DNA of 64,000 nt. It comes from Streptomyces flaveus. Lineage in GTDB: Bacteria > Actinomycetota > Actinomycetes > Streptomycetales > Streptomycetaceae. Below are positions 52,254 through 61,810 of the stretch, in pieces. Position 1 is the stretch's first letter; every line of letters starts with the position of its first letter. The DNA lies in assembly GCF_014647675.1 (NCBI RefSeq), contig NZ_BMPQ01000020.1:50579-114578 (forward strand), read 5' to 3'. Position numbers and translations under genes: made by a program. The notes under the pieces were generated by a model. It was not told the DNA's origin. It made no database searches and worked only from the letters and a program-made list of their open reading frames with translations.

Positions 52254-52901
52254 TCAGGAGCGCGCAAGGAGTCCGCGTTCCAGGGCGACGACGACGGCGC
52301 GGGTGCGGTCACTTACGTCGAGTTTCGCGAAGACCCGTAGAAGGTGCGTCTTCACCGTGGCCTCCCCGATGACCAGGCGACGGCCGATCTCCGCGTTGGA
52401 CAGGCCGTCGGCGACCGCCTTCAGCACCTCCCGCTCGCGGGCGGTGAGCACGACCGGTTCGGGGCGGCGCATCCGGGCCACGAGACGCTCCGCGACCTTG
52501 GGCGCGAGGACCGTCTCACCGCGCGCTGCCGAGCGGATGGCGTCGGCGAGCTGCTCGCGGGTGGTGTCCTTGAGGAGGTAGCCGACGGCGCCGGCCTCCA
52601 CGGCTCGTTCGATCTCCATGTCCGTGTCGTACGTGGTGAGGATCAGCACCCGGGTGGCCACCGGCAGGGCGACGATCTCGGTGGTGGCGGCCACGCCGTC
52701 GAGCACCGGCATGCGCAGGTCGAGGAGGGCCACCTCGGGGGCAAGCCGCTTGACGAGGGCGACGCCCTCGCGGCCGTCGCTCGCTTCGCCGACGATCTCT
52801 ATCGTGGGCTCGTTGGCCAGCAGGGCGATGACTCCGGCGCGCATCACGGCGTGGTCGTCGACCACGACCACGCGGATCCGGTCGTACGCGGTGTCGGTCA
52901 T
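52254..52901 (-). CDS. NarL/LuxR-family response regulator
   Basis: The protein is 215 aa. The receiver domain has VVVVDDHAVMRAG, the phospho-acceptor Asp about residue 61 in VALLDLRMP, and the late Thr/Lys positions in LILTTYDTD and GYLLKDTT. The C-terminal HTH is LTAREREVLKAVADGLSNAE, IGRRLVIGEATVKTHLLRVF. It starts 2 nt after the histidine kinase stop, so they form a two-component pair, likely controlling the MmpL-type gene upstream. Confidence 0.95.
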   Translation of the reverse strand: MTDTAYDRIRVVVVDDHAVMRAGVIALLANEPTIEIVGEASDGREGVALVKRLAPEVALLDLRMPVLDGVAATTEIVALPVATRVLILTTYDTDMEIERAVEAGAVGYLLKDTTREQLADAIRSAARGETVLAPKVAERLVARMRRPEPVVLTAREREVLKAVADGLSNAEIGRRLVIGEATVKTHLLRVFAKLDVSDRTRAVVVALERGLLARS

Positions 52902-52903
52902 GG

Positions 52904-54091
52904 TCAGTCCTGACTGTGCGTGGGAAGGCTGGCGAGGACACGGGTGCCGTCCCCGAGGGAGCTGGTGACGGCGAGTTCACCGTCGAGCTCGGCCAGCCGT
53001 CGGCGCATGCCGTCGAGGCCGAAACCTTGGGAATCCTCGACGACGAACCCGCGGCCGTCGTCGGTGATCTCCAGCTCGACACCGCCCGCGAGTTCGGTGA
53101 GGACGACGCCGACGGTGGAGGCGCCCGAGTGTTTGCGCACGTTGGCGAGGGACTCCTGCGTGCAGCGCAGCAGGGCGACGCGGGTGCGCTGGTCCAGGTC
53201 CATGTCGGGCAGTTCGGCGGTGACGGTGAGGCCGGTGTCCTGGACGAAGCGGTCCAGGGTTCTGCGCAGGGTGGTGGCCAGCGAGCCGGGTGCGACGCCG
53301 CTCTCGGGGGCGGAGCCGACGAGCACCCGGGCTTCGGCCAGGTTCTCGCGCGCGGTCTGCTCGATGGAGGTGAGCTGCTCGGCGCAGCGCACGGGGTCGG
53401 TGACGGCGGCGGCGCGGGCGGCCTCCGCGAGCACCACGATGGAGGCGAAGCCCTGGGCGAGGGTGTCGTGGATCTCCCGGGCGAGCCGTTCGCGCTCCTC
53501 GGCCGCGCCCTGCCGCTGATACACGGCCGCCAACTCCTCCTGGGTGACGGCCAGTTCGGCGGTCAGTTGCTCCTGGCGCTCGTTGCTCTGGCCTACGAAG
53601 CGGTGCAACCACAGCCCCAGACCCACCCCTGCGGCGTAGGCGACGACGGTGAACACGGCGTTCCCGGTGAGGAATTGAGGGCTCCAGCCCTGACCGAGCG
53701 TGCCGCCGATCACGGTGAGGGCCGCGGCGGCCCCGCTGAGCGTGATCGCGTCCCGCGGGGCGCGGGTGAAGAGCCAGAACTGCGGCAGGGACACCACGTA
53801 GAAAGCGGCCCCGCCGCCCAGAAGGTAGGACGTCGCGCCCAGGACGAGCGCGAGGACGGCGAGGTAGGTACGGGGAGGCAGGACGGGGTCGTCCGGTCGG
53901 GCGAGAACGACGGTGTGGCACAGCGCGATCAGGGTGAGCAGGCCGAGCATCCAGTACTTCAGGGCTGACGACTCGTCGAACACGGCGATGGCCGGGGGCA
54001 GCAGGCCGAACAGGATCCAGCCTGCTGCGTTCCAGCGGCGGATACGGTCCGGGGTGAGCCGGTCGCCCGGCTGCTGCTGCCACTGATTCAC
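52904..54091 (-). CDS. Sensor histidine kinase (HisKA_3)
   Basis: The protein is 395 aa with a GTG start behind GAGGTG. Residues about 20-165 contain five or six membrane helices with little outside the membrane. The HisKA_3 site is REIHDTLAQGFASIVVL (His208). The ATPase motifs are RCTQESLANVRKHSGAS (N), ITDDGRGF (D/G1) and GFGLDGMRRRLAEL (G2). The type often senses membrane stress or drugs. It lies 50 nt after the MmpL-type gene in the same direction. Confidence 0.95.
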   Translation of the reverse strand: MNQWQQQPGDRLTPDRIRRWNAAGWILFGLLPPAIAVFDESSALKYWMLGLLTLIALCHTVVLARPDDPVLPPRTYLAVLALVLGATSYLLGGGAAFYVVSLPQFWLFTRAPRDAITLSGAAAALTVIGGTLGQGWSPQFLTGNAVFTVVAYAAGVGLGLWLHRFVGQSNERQEQLTAELAVTQEELAAVYQRQGAAEERERLAREIHDTLAQGFASIVVLAEAARAAAVTDPVRCAEQLTSIEQTARENLAEARVLVGSAPESGVAPGSLATTLRRTLDRFVQDTGLTVTAELPDMDLDQRTRVALLRCTQESLANVRKHSGASTVGVVLTELAGGVELEITDDGRGFVVEDSQGFGLDGMRRRLAELDGELAVTSSLGDGTRVLASLPTHSQD

Positions 54092-54141
54092 GGCGATTCA
54101 CCTCGTTCGTATGGGAGTTGAGGGGCCGGCGGCCGAGTCGA

Positions 54142-56355
54142 TCAGCCTACCGATTCCAGGGGGCGAGGGGCCTGTTCGGTGCTGCGGCGGGCACGGCGCA
54201 CTCCGCGCGAGGGCCACCAGTTGGCCTCGCCGAGCAGGAGCATCAGGGACGGCAGAACCAGCATACGGATGACGAAGGCGTCCAGGAGGACGGCGACCGC
54301 GAGGCTGAAGCCGATCTGCTTCATCTCGATTATGTGCAGGGCCGCGAAGCTGGCGAAGACCGTGACCATGATCACGGCGGCGCTGGTCACCACGCCGGCC
54401 GAGCTGCCGACGCCCTCGATCACGGCCTTGCGGGTCGGGACTCCGCGCAGGGCGGCCTCCCGGACCCGGCTGATCACGAAGACCTGGTAGTCCATCGACA
54501 GGCCGAACAGGATCACGAAGAGGAACAGCGGGACACGGGTGCCGATCGAACCGGTGGAGGTGAAGTCGACCAGGCCTTCGGCCCAGGTGTGCTGGAAGAC
54601 CATGACGAGAATGCCGAGCGAGGCGGCGGCGGAGAGGAGGTTGAGGAGGATGCCGACCAGGCCGAGGACCACGGAGCGGAACGCCCAGACGGTCATGGCG
54701 AAGGTGACCAGGAGCAGTGCCCCGATGATGAGGGGCAGCTTCTGTTCCTGGTGGGCCGGGTAGTCGGTGTAGCGGGCGACGTCACCGGTCACCGCGGTCT
54801 CGGCACCCTTCACCTGGCCGACGGTCTCAGGGAGGTACGTGTCGCGGATGTCCTTGAGCGACGACTGGGCCTTGTCGCTGCTGACGTGGTGCGGGACCTG
54901 TAGCTGGAGCATGCTGATCCGCTCGTCGGGCGACGTGGTCAGCTGGGAAGTGCCGCTCAGGCGCGGGTCGTCCTTGACGTCGGCGGCGAGTTCGCGCAGG
55001 GCGGCGGTCACCTCGGGCGAACGGTCGGCGTCGGCGCGGACGACGACCTGGTGCATGGACTTCAGCTCCGGGTAGGCCGCGTTCAGCCGGTCGTAGACCT
55101 GCATGGTGGCGATGGAGCGGGAGTGTGTCTCGCGGCCCATGTCGGTGAGCTTGAGGCCGAGGACCGGAGCGGCGAGGGCGAGCAGCGCGACAACGGTGAC
55201 GGTGAGCGCGGCGACGGGGTGCTTGGCGACGGGGCGCAGCACCGCGGCGGTCAGGCGGCCGGGGCCGGTCTTGTGCGTCTTCTGCTTCTTCGGCGCGAGC
55301 CCGCGGGCTGCCCGGCGCTCGGCACGGCGCTCGGCGCGCATGCCCAGTTTGGCGAGGAGGGCGGGCAGCACGGTCAGGGAGCTGACGACGGCGACGAGGG
55401 TGACGAGGACCGCGCCGGTGGCGATGGACGAGAAGATGACGTCGTCGGCGAGGTAGAGGGTGGCGCTGGAGACGGCGACCGCGAGGCCGGAGATGACAAC
55501 GGCCCGGCCGGACGTGGCGGCGGCGAGTTCGACGACGGCCTGCGGGCTCAGTTTGCCGCCGGCGCGGGCTCGTTCCTCACGTTCGCGCTTGAGGTAGAAG
55601 AGCGTGTAGTCGACGCCGACCGCGAGGCCGATGAGCAGGATGATGTTGGTGCTGATGCCATTGTCGGGGAAGACGTGTGAGGCCACCATCGTCAGGCCGA
55701 CGGCCGCGGCGATCGAGGACAGGGCGAGCAGCAGCGGTACGAGGGCCATCGCCACGGAGCTGAAGACCAGCAGCAGGGTGATGAGGGTGACCGGCAGGGC
55801 GATCATCTCGGTACGCGCGAGGTCGTCGCCGCGCAGCTTGTCGACGCCCTTGCTGATGGAAGGCGATCCGGTCTCCTCGACGCGCAGCCCGGGGTTGGCC
55901 TTCTGCACGGCCGCGGTCTGCTCGAGCAGCGGGTCGACGTGCTCCTTGCCGTCCAGCTCCGGGCCCTTCATGGTGACGGTGACCCGCACCGTCGTGTTGT
56001 CCGCGCCGCGCACCGGGTCGGTGACGGAGAGCACCTCGGGCAGCTTGCCCATCCGGGCGGCGACGTCGGCGGCGGCCGAGTCGGCCGCGGCGATGTCGAG
56101 CTTTCCGGTGCCCGGCTTCGCGGTGATCAGGACGTGTTCGACGGGGCGCTGCTGTAACCCGCCCTCCGCGGCGATCGCCTCGCCGCGTCCTGCCTCTCCG
56201 ATGCGGAAGTCCTCGGTGGTCGCCGCGTTGGTGCCGACGGTGATGCCGATACCGAGGCACAGGACGACGAACACGAACCAGCCGACGATGCTCCGCCAGG
56301 GGTGGGCGGCGCTCCAACGAGCCATGCGTACGGGAAGATTCTTCATGTCATCCAT
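54142..56355 (-). CDS. MmpL/RND-superfamily membrane transporter
   Basis: The protein is 737 aa from ATG 56355 (MDDMKNLPVRMARW); ATG 56346 is an alternative. It has the MmpL layout: helix 1, an external domain (about residues 45-190), a block of five helices with GLAVGVDYTLFYLKREREE, a linker, a second external domain, and a second block with VILFGLSMDYQVFVISRVRE. These paired GxxxDYxxF motifs are the proton-relay segments. Such proteins export lipids or drugs. Likely an operon with the following kinase and regulator, behind a perfect palindrome at 56405. Confidence 0.93.
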   Translation of the reverse strand: MDDMKNLPVRMARWSAAHPWRSIVGWFVFVVLCLGIGITVGTNAATTEDFRIGEAGRGEAIAAEGGLQQRPVEHVLITAKPGTGKLDIAAADSAAADVAARMGKLPEVLSVTDPVRGADNTTVRVTVTMKGPELDGKEHVDPLLEQTAAVQKANPGLRVEETGSPSISKGVDKLRGDDLARTEMIALPVTLITLLLVFSSVAMALVPLLLALSSIAAAVGLTMVASHVFPDNGISTNIILLIGLAVGVDYTLFYLKREREERARAGGKLSPQAVVELAAATSGRAVVISGLAVAVSSATLYLADDVIFSSIATGAVLVTLVAVVSSLTVLPALLAKLGMRAERRAERRAARGLAPKKQKTHKTGPGRLTAAVLRPVAKHPVAALTVTVVALLALAAPVLGLKLTDMGRETHSRSIATMQVYDRLNAAYPELKSMHQVVVRADADRSPEVTAALRELAADVKDDPRLSGTSQLTTSPDERISMLQLQVPHHVSSDKAQSSLKDIRDTYLPETVGQVKGAETAVTGDVARYTDYPAHQEQKLPLIIGALLLVTFAMTVWAFRSVVLGLVGILLNLLSAAASLGILVMVFQHTWAEGLVDFTSTGSIGTRVPLFLFVILFGLSMDYQVFVISRVREAALRGVPTRKAVIEGVGSSAGVVTSAAVIMVTVFASFAALHIIEMKQIGFSLAVAVLLDAFVIRMLVLPSLMLLLGEANWWPSRGVRRARRSTEQAPRPLESVG

Positions 56356-56404
56356 GCTCTTCGTCGGGGGTGTGGTGCCGACAGCAGCGACTGGTTGAAC
56401 TTGA

Positions 56405-56424
56405 GGTCCACCAACTGGTGGACC
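56405..56424. promoter_or_regulatory. Perfect 20-bp palindrome upstream of the MmpL-type gene
   Basis: GGTCCACCAACTGGTGGACC has 9-bp arms and a 2-nt centre, about 50 nt before the start codon. The 2-nt centre cannot form an RNA loop without losing pairs, so a DNA-binding site for a dimeric repressor (TetR/MarR-type) is more likely than a terminator. Confidence 0.6.
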
Positions 56425-56451
56425 CCCGTCCGGCGAAGAGACCGGATCGCT

Positions 56452-56649
56452 TCAAGGACGCGGGCTCACTTGGCCCGGCCGCACGTGCTGCGGGGTCGGC
56501 CACACCTTGGGTACGACGGTTGCCGTGGCGGCGCGTTCCGCTGCCGCGGCGGGGGCCGGGGCGAGGCCCGGCGCACAGAGAGCCAGGGCAGCCAGGAGGT
56601 CGACCATCACCGGCTTGAGCGCCGGTATCCGGTTCAATGTTTTATCCAT
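56452..56649 (-). pseudogene. Truncated 5' end of a second GH84 hexosaminidase gene
   Basis: The 65-aa frame starts at ATG 56649 with a signal peptide (LLAALALCAPGLAPAPAAAA) and continues VVPKVWPTPQHVRPGQ, the same junction seen in the intact GH84 protein (AAKVWPTPQSVKAG). It then loses similarity and stops. Everything catalytic is missing. Upstream bases 56650-56900 hold no gene. Confidence 0.7.
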
Positions 56650-56900
56650 CGGGGGGCATGGCGGTTGATGGATTCATCATGGGGCAAGACCTCGGCGGAC
56701 GGGTTTACGGGGCCGGAACCAACCGTGTCTGGCGGCGGGCCGCGTGTTCGGTGCGGCAGCCCGTGCCGCACTCGACGAAGCAACTCTTCCCGTGGACACG
56801 AGCAACAGCTGAACGAAGTACGGAACACGCCGCGGACACAGGCCCTGCGAGGTCGCGGGCGCACGGGCGAAGCGGGATGGCGCTCGTGCCTTTCGTCCGG

Positions 56901-58409
56901 TCAGCGACGGCTCCACAGCTGATTGCTGCCACCCCAGCACTCCCATAGCTGGACCTTCGAGCCGTTTGCCGTACGGACGTTGCTCACGTCGAGACACTTG
57001 TCGGACAGGTCGTTGGTGATCGTTCCGTCCGTCGTGAAGGACCAGCGTTGGCTCGGCGTCCCGTTACACGTCCACAAGATGACGCGCGTGCCGTCGGCGG
57101 TGCCGTTACCGTCCGCGCCCAGACACTTGCCCGCGATGCGCAGCTCACGAGCCGCGGTGTAGGTGTACTGCTGGCTGGGGTCGCCGGTACCGCAATCGTA
57201 AATCTGCTGTTGTGTGCCGATAGGCCCGTTTCCGGTGTTGTCGAGGCACCGGCCGGAGCCTCGTCCGACAATGAGGCTCGAGCCGCTACCCGCTTTGGAT
57301 CTGGTACCCGCTTTGGAGTCTGTGGCCGAGGGCGACGGCGAGACGCCGGAGTCGACCGAGGGCGACGGCGAGACGCCGCTGGGGACGGGCATGGGCGCTT
57401 GAAGGGGTAGGGAATCGAAGGGCCAGGCGGCATCGGGGGATGAAGAGGGGAAAGGGGAGATATCGCGTGCGGCCGACGTGGACGTCGGCTCCGACGGCGC
57501 GCTGCTGAGGACGCCGACCACCGCCGTCACGGCCAGCAGCATCACAGCGCCCACCGCCCAGGCCGGCCGTCTCCGCAGGGACGCTCGCCACCCCGCGATC
57601 TTGCGCTGGTCTTCCTGGTGCGTCGGCCCGCCCGGGCCCCGCTCGCCTGCGATCCTGCGCCGATCCAGGTACTCTCGCCCACCCCAGCCCAAAACTCCCG
57701 TGGCCAGCACGACGGGCAGCTCGTCGGACAGCGTCAGGCATGCCGCAGTCTCGCTGCACCGCGCGCACGCCGCCAGATGCCGCTGCAGGTCCTCCGGCGC
57801 CCACGCCTCCGGCGACCGCGTCGCCGTCTCCAGCAGTCCCAGGTAGCCACGGCACTCCTCATTCGAGTCCGCCACGTCGGCCGCGTACACCCCCTGACAG
57901 CACTCGCGGAATGCTTCTCTGACCCGGGTGACCTCCCACTCCCTGGTCTCCTCCCACGGCCTGCCTCCGGCGTCGCTCTTGGTGTGCAGTCCCTCGACCT
58001 CCACCGCCCAGAGCAGCTCCGCGTCCGCCGTCGGCATCTGCTGCAGTGCCCGCAGCGCGAGCGGCGGCTGTTGCGGGGCGATGGGCTGCTGCGCCGCCCG
58101 CTCATACAGCCAGATGCTCAGCTCCGTGCTGAGAGGCTCACCTCGCCCCTGCATCTGCCACCTGTCCGCCATCTCGAGCACGGCCATCAGTAGCAGTGGC
58201 AGCCACGGCAGTTGTACGCCCTGCCGCCGCCACTCGATGCCCAGCGTGAATGCCTCGTACGCCAGCTGCGCGGCCTTCGCGGGGCTTGTCGTGCACAGGC
58301 TGGCGTAGCACAGGACCGCTTCCCGGTACTCCTCCGGGAGCTCGTCTCCGGACTTCGCCTCCGGCACTGAGACCTGGGGCAGCGCCGGAGGCAACGACTG
58401 GTTGGTCAT
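56901..58409 (-). CDS. Membrane protein with zinc-finger-like segment and C-terminal ricin B lectin
   Basis: The protein is 502 aa from ATG 58409; ATG 58421 is an alternative. Residues 1-170 are helical and resemble part of an RNA-polymerase-sigma-like or helper domain (LPEEYREAVLCYASLCTTSP). Next is an anti-sigma zinc-finger-like LQRHLAACARCSETAACL near 215. One membrane helix (AWAVGAVMLLAVTAVVGVL, about 305) and a Ser/Pro/Thr linker follow. The last 125 residues are a ricin-type beta-trefoil with QxW repeats (SQQYTY, SQRWSF, NQLWSR). The topology puts the lectin outside, suggesting sugar sensing coupled to an internal regulator. It could instead be a surface lectin only. Confidence 0.75.
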   Translation of the reverse strand: MTNQSLPPALPQVSVPEAKSGDELPEEYREAVLCYASLCTTSPAKAAQLAYEAFTLGIEWRRQGVQLPWLPLLLMAVLEMADRWQMQGRGEPLSTELSIWLYERAAQQPIAPQQPPLALRALQQMPTADAELLWAVEVEGLHTKSDAGGRPWEETREWEVTRVREAFRECCQGVYAADVADSNEECRGYLGLLETATRSPEAWAPEDLQRHLAACARCSETAACLTLSDELPVVLATGVLGWGGREYLDRRRIAGERGPGGPTHQEDQRKIAGWRASLRRRPAWAVGAVMLLAVTAVVGVLSSAPSEPTSTSAARDISPFPSSSPDAAWPFDSLPLQAPMPVPSGVSPSPSVDSGVSPSPSATDSKAGTRSKAGSGSSLIVGRGSGRCLDNTGNGPIGTQQQIYDCGTGDPSQQYTYTAARELRIAGKCLGADGNGTADGTRVILWTCNGTPSQRWSFTTDGTITNDLSDKCLDVSNVRTANGSKVQLWECWGGSNQLWSRR

Positions 58410-58682
58410 GGAAGTACCCATTCTGGAAACGTGCATCGACTGCGTTGCAATGGTGAAGCTCCGACAGCCGAGGGACCGCCGGTGGGAAACGCCACGTGAC
58501 GACTGCCAGGCGATCGACGGCTGATTGAGGGTCCTACGAAATATCACTATGCGACAAGAGTGAGCAAGGGGGTGTATGCGGCCTTTGTGACGTTCATCCG
58601 TCCGACTCCAGCGAACTCGGGGCACATCGGCGGCGGAACCGGGGGCAGCTCACCCAGGGCGGATCGGGTCGGCGAGGGTGTT

Positions 58683-58719
58683 GCCCCACTCCTCGGGGCT
58701 GGGCGCGGAGGAGTGGGGC
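58683..58719 (-). terminator. Terminator after the RIP-SGNH gene
   Basis: Perfect 12-bp arms GCCCCACTCCTC and GAGGAGTGGGGC around 13 nt lie 15 nt beyond the stop codon. Confidence 0.7.
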
Positions 58720-58734
58720 GGGCGGGGGCAGGGA

Positions 58735-60549
58735 TCAGGCGCCGAGCGCCCGGGCGACCAGGGACGCGTACGCTTGGTGTCCCTTGGTGTTGGGGTGGTA
58801 GGAGTCGTTGAGCGCGGAGGCGCCGACGCTGGCCGGGTCGGTCAGGAACGGGTCAGAGTCACAGATGCCGTGTCCGTCGAAGAACGGCTGGGCGTCCAGG
58901 AACTGGACTCGGCTGCCGGCCTGCTTCACCGCATCCTGGATCACCTTGTTGAGCTCCACGGCGGCGGCGTTCATCTGCTTGCGCACCTCCGGGTAGGGGT
59001 TGAAGCGGTTCTGGGTGAAGGTGCAGCTCGCGTTCACGTCGAACAGCTTGGGGTAGCCGGGGACGATGAGGCGGGCATTCGGTGCGGCGTCCAGGACCTT
59101 CGCGTAGGTCGCCGCCAGCTGCCCCGCCAGTTTCGGGTCGCGCATGGCCTCCACGGACCGGGTCAGTCCGAGCCCGCAGGCCTCCGCCCACGGCTCGGGC
59201 GCGGCGCAGGTGGCCATCGCGGTGGCGAACTTGACGTCGTTGCCGCCGATGGTGAGCGTCACGAGGTCCGTGTCCGCGCTCAGTGCCGCCAGCTGCTTGT
59301 CCACGACGTCCTGCGAGACCGCCCCGGCGCACGCGGCGAAGGTGAAGCTGCCGATGAAGCCCTGCGGCCCGCCGTACTCCTTGGCGACCTGGGGGCCGTA
59401 AGCCTGCTCACTGCGCTGGCAGTTGCCGTTGTGGTTGACCGAGGCAGGCGGGTTGATCACCTTCAGGTCGGGGCCGGGCGCCGTGATCGTGCCGTCGTTG
59501 GGCAGGTACGGCCCGGCACCGGTGCCTGCCGAGTAGGAGTCACCGAGGGCGACGTAATCCTTGCGTGTCGCCTCTCCGACGTCGGCGGAGGGGGCGGGGG
59601 CAGCTCCGGTGGAGGGCTGGGCCGACGGGGTATCGCCTCCGAGGGCCACCATCAGGATGCGCGCCGCGTCCCGGCCGTCGTTGATCGGGAGGTTGTAGAC
59701 GGTGACTGAAGGGGCGCTGCTGTCGCGGTAGACGGCGCTCATCTTGCCCCAGCTGCGCATGGCGTTCACGTCCTCGCCGCTGAGGGTGTGCGACTGGAAG
59801 TTGTTTATGGCCTTGCCGCCGGCTTGGGCGATCTGGCGGATGCGCGTCGCTTCCGAGATGCCGACGATCAGGGTCTGGACCCCCCTCGCCGCATCCTTGA
59901 CAACAGGTGCCTTCCCACCCTGGGGGCACATGGACTGTACGGCGTTGTCGAAGGCCTGGTTTCCGAGCTGGACGTCGGTGAGTCCCCGGTCGGCATACTT
60001 CTGCCCGGCCAAGGCGTCGTATCCCTCGGGGAAGTAGTAGGTGTCCTTCTCCTTCGGCTCCGGCGCCTTGCCGTCCTCTGTGAGGAGGTACCTGTACCCG
60101 GGACTATCGGGGAGTGCCGTGCAGGAGAGCTGCGTGACGTACAGGTTGCTGAGGTTGACCACCACGGACAGCGTCCATCCAAGCTCCGGGATGATGTTGA
60201 TGGTGACGGTCTGGTCCGACTTGGGGTTGGTGGTGTAGACGGGCCTCCGGTTGCCGTCTGAGGCGACGACGATCTGGGCTTGGCCGAGCATGGCCTGCAG
60301 CTCCTTGATGAAGGCGCCGTAGGCCGTGGCCCCCTCCGGCCCGTCGCCGAGCTCCCAGTTGGCCCGAAGGTTCTCGTCGGCGGCATCGGCCTGCTTCTGC
60401 AACTGCGGGAGCACCAGGGCGCCGCCGCCCAGCAGCATGGCCCCGGCGAGGAAGAGCGCCAGGAACTTCCCGCTGAGCCATCGGGGGCGGCGTCTGCGCG
60501 CGCGGGCGCCGGGCGTCGGCCCGGCGCCCGTTATCGGGGTCTTTTCCAT
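58735..60549 (-). CDS. Secreted fusion: ribosome-inactivating domain plus SGNH/GDSL hydrolase
   Basis: The protein is 604 aa. Its basic leader and hydrophobic helix (RWLSGKFLALFLAGAMLLGG) act as signal or anchor. Residues about 65-305 match ribosome-inactivating proteins at every key place: WTLSVVVNLSNLYVTQL (Tyr137, like ricin Tyr80), LTDVQLGNQAFDNAV, ISEATRIRQI (Glu233, Arg236, like ricin Glu177/Arg180) and MRSWGKMSAVY (Trp267, like Trp211). After a Pro/Ala linker, residues about 330-604 are an SGNH hydrolase: GDSYSAG (Ser338), LTIGGNDV and DSYHPNTKGHQAY. rRNA depurination and ester hydrolysis are predicted, not shown. The leader is shared with the RNase-like protein at 61811. Confidence 0.85.
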   Translation of the reverse strand: MEKTPITGAGPTPGARARRRRPRWLSGKFLALFLAGAMLLGGGALVLPQLQKQADAADENLRANWELGDGPEGATAYGAFIKELQAMLGQAQIVVASDGNRRPVYTTNPKSDQTVTINIIPELGWTLSVVVNLSNLYVTQLSCTALPDSPGYRYLLTEDGKAPEPKEKDTYYFPEGYDALAGQKYADRGLTDVQLGNQAFDNAVQSMCPQGGKAPVVKDAARGVQTLIVGISEATRIRQIAQAGGKAINNFQSHTLSGEDVNAMRSWGKMSAVYRDSSAPSVTVYNLPINDGRDAARILMVALGGDTPSAQPSTGAAPAPSADVGEATRKDYVALGDSYSAGTGAGPYLPNDGTITAPGPDLKVINPPASVNHNGNCQRSEQAYGPQVAKEYGGPQGFIGSFTFAACAGAVSQDVVDKQLAALSADTDLVTLTIGGNDVKFATAMATCAAPEPWAEACGLGLTRSVEAMRDPKLAGQLAATYAKVLDAAPNARLIVPGYPKLFDVNASCTFTQNRFNPYPEVRKQMNAAAVELNKVIQDAVKQAGSRVQFLDAQPFFDGHGICDSDPFLTDPASVGASALNDSYHPNTKGHQAYASLVARALGA

Positions 60550-61810
60550 TCGTCTACTTCCTTTGCGCCTTCGAAGATGCCCCCGGAAGAGCCGGCCTTC
60601 GCCAGGCCCGCCGGGCTTCGGCCCGGAGGCCGGTGCCGGTCACCTCGGGGCGGTCCGAGGCCGATGAAGCGACATCTCGCCGCGTCCATTACAGGGGACC
60701 CTGGGGCCTCAAGCGGCTTCAGAGTTCGCGCAGGTTATCAGCTGCCACTGATGTCACATACCCCTGTCATCGGGCAATGATTAAGCCCTTTCAACCTCCC
60801 CAAGAAAGCTGGGCAGTTGCGCCGACAGGCGAGAAAAACCCCTGGTAGATGAGTTTTCGACCAAAAGGAGCCCGCGCCCACTAGAGGCTTCGCATACCCG
60901 TCCCCCCGTCCAGGCTGGACGCGCCCAGCCCTGCCCCCTCCCCGTAGCCCGCCCGCGTGGACACCGCCGCCACCTCGACACCCGAGACCACGCCTGAACG
61001 CAGACCGGCAGGCCCCGCCCACCTTCACCCGCCCACGCAACGTTCATCCGCACGCCCGATTCCGGCCAGTTTTGACACACCACACCTTCACAGTTACGCG
61101 CGTTGCGTTCACAAATCCCCGCGAAGACGCCGCGCGCCTGGTGCGGGTCCGCCGACGCTTCAGGGCAGGCGTGCCCTCCGGGGTTGGGCAGCCCGTCTCT
61201 GCCGAACAGGGACGAGGGCACGTACGTACATGAAGTGCCGATCCCGCATCTGCGGTTGGCGGACTTCAGGGAGTCGAAGCCACGGCACAGGGTCCGGTCG
61301 GTGCACGGGACACCCCGCCACCCCTGTGGCACAGGACACACTCACCCGCAGCGCACTGCGACGCCTCCGCCAACGCGCTCAACAGCCTTTGGTCACGGTC
61401 GTGTTGCCCGATGCGCGGCCTGACGGGAACCCTCGGCCTGGATCTTGAACGCTCAACAATACCCGCCGGTTGGGACAAATGACCCTGGTGACGGAAGTGC
61501 GACTCCGCCGACCATGCGGCCTGTGAGGTTGCTGTGACTTACCGGGGCTGGTGTGACACGGCCCGCGTACATCCCACCGACCTCGCCGGTGTCCAGCCGG
61601 AAGCAACTCCTGGATGCGCACGGCGTCGTCCGCCCCCCGAGCGGACGACGGAGGCATCGGAAGACAGAAGACATCGGAAGGGGGCGAGCACACTCCGCCC
61701 TCCATGCGATGCCTCGCACAGATCACTGAAGCACCGACTGCCCGTTGGGGGCCGAAGCGGCCATCAGCCCTCGATCGACAACCAACAACGCCACGATTCA
61801 AGGAGCAACC
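60550..61810. other. Long divergent intergenic region
   Basis: These 1261 nt separate the two leader-sharing toxin-like genes. No frame in it shows recognisable protein. It includes AT-rich patches near 60740-60780 and 61065-61120 that may hold promoters. No repeat or RNA gene is evident. Confidence 0.5.

Noticed and set aside
56405..56424. Intrinsic terminator
   Set aside because: The palindrome has only a 2-nt centre and lies upstream of a start codon, so an operator is the better reading.
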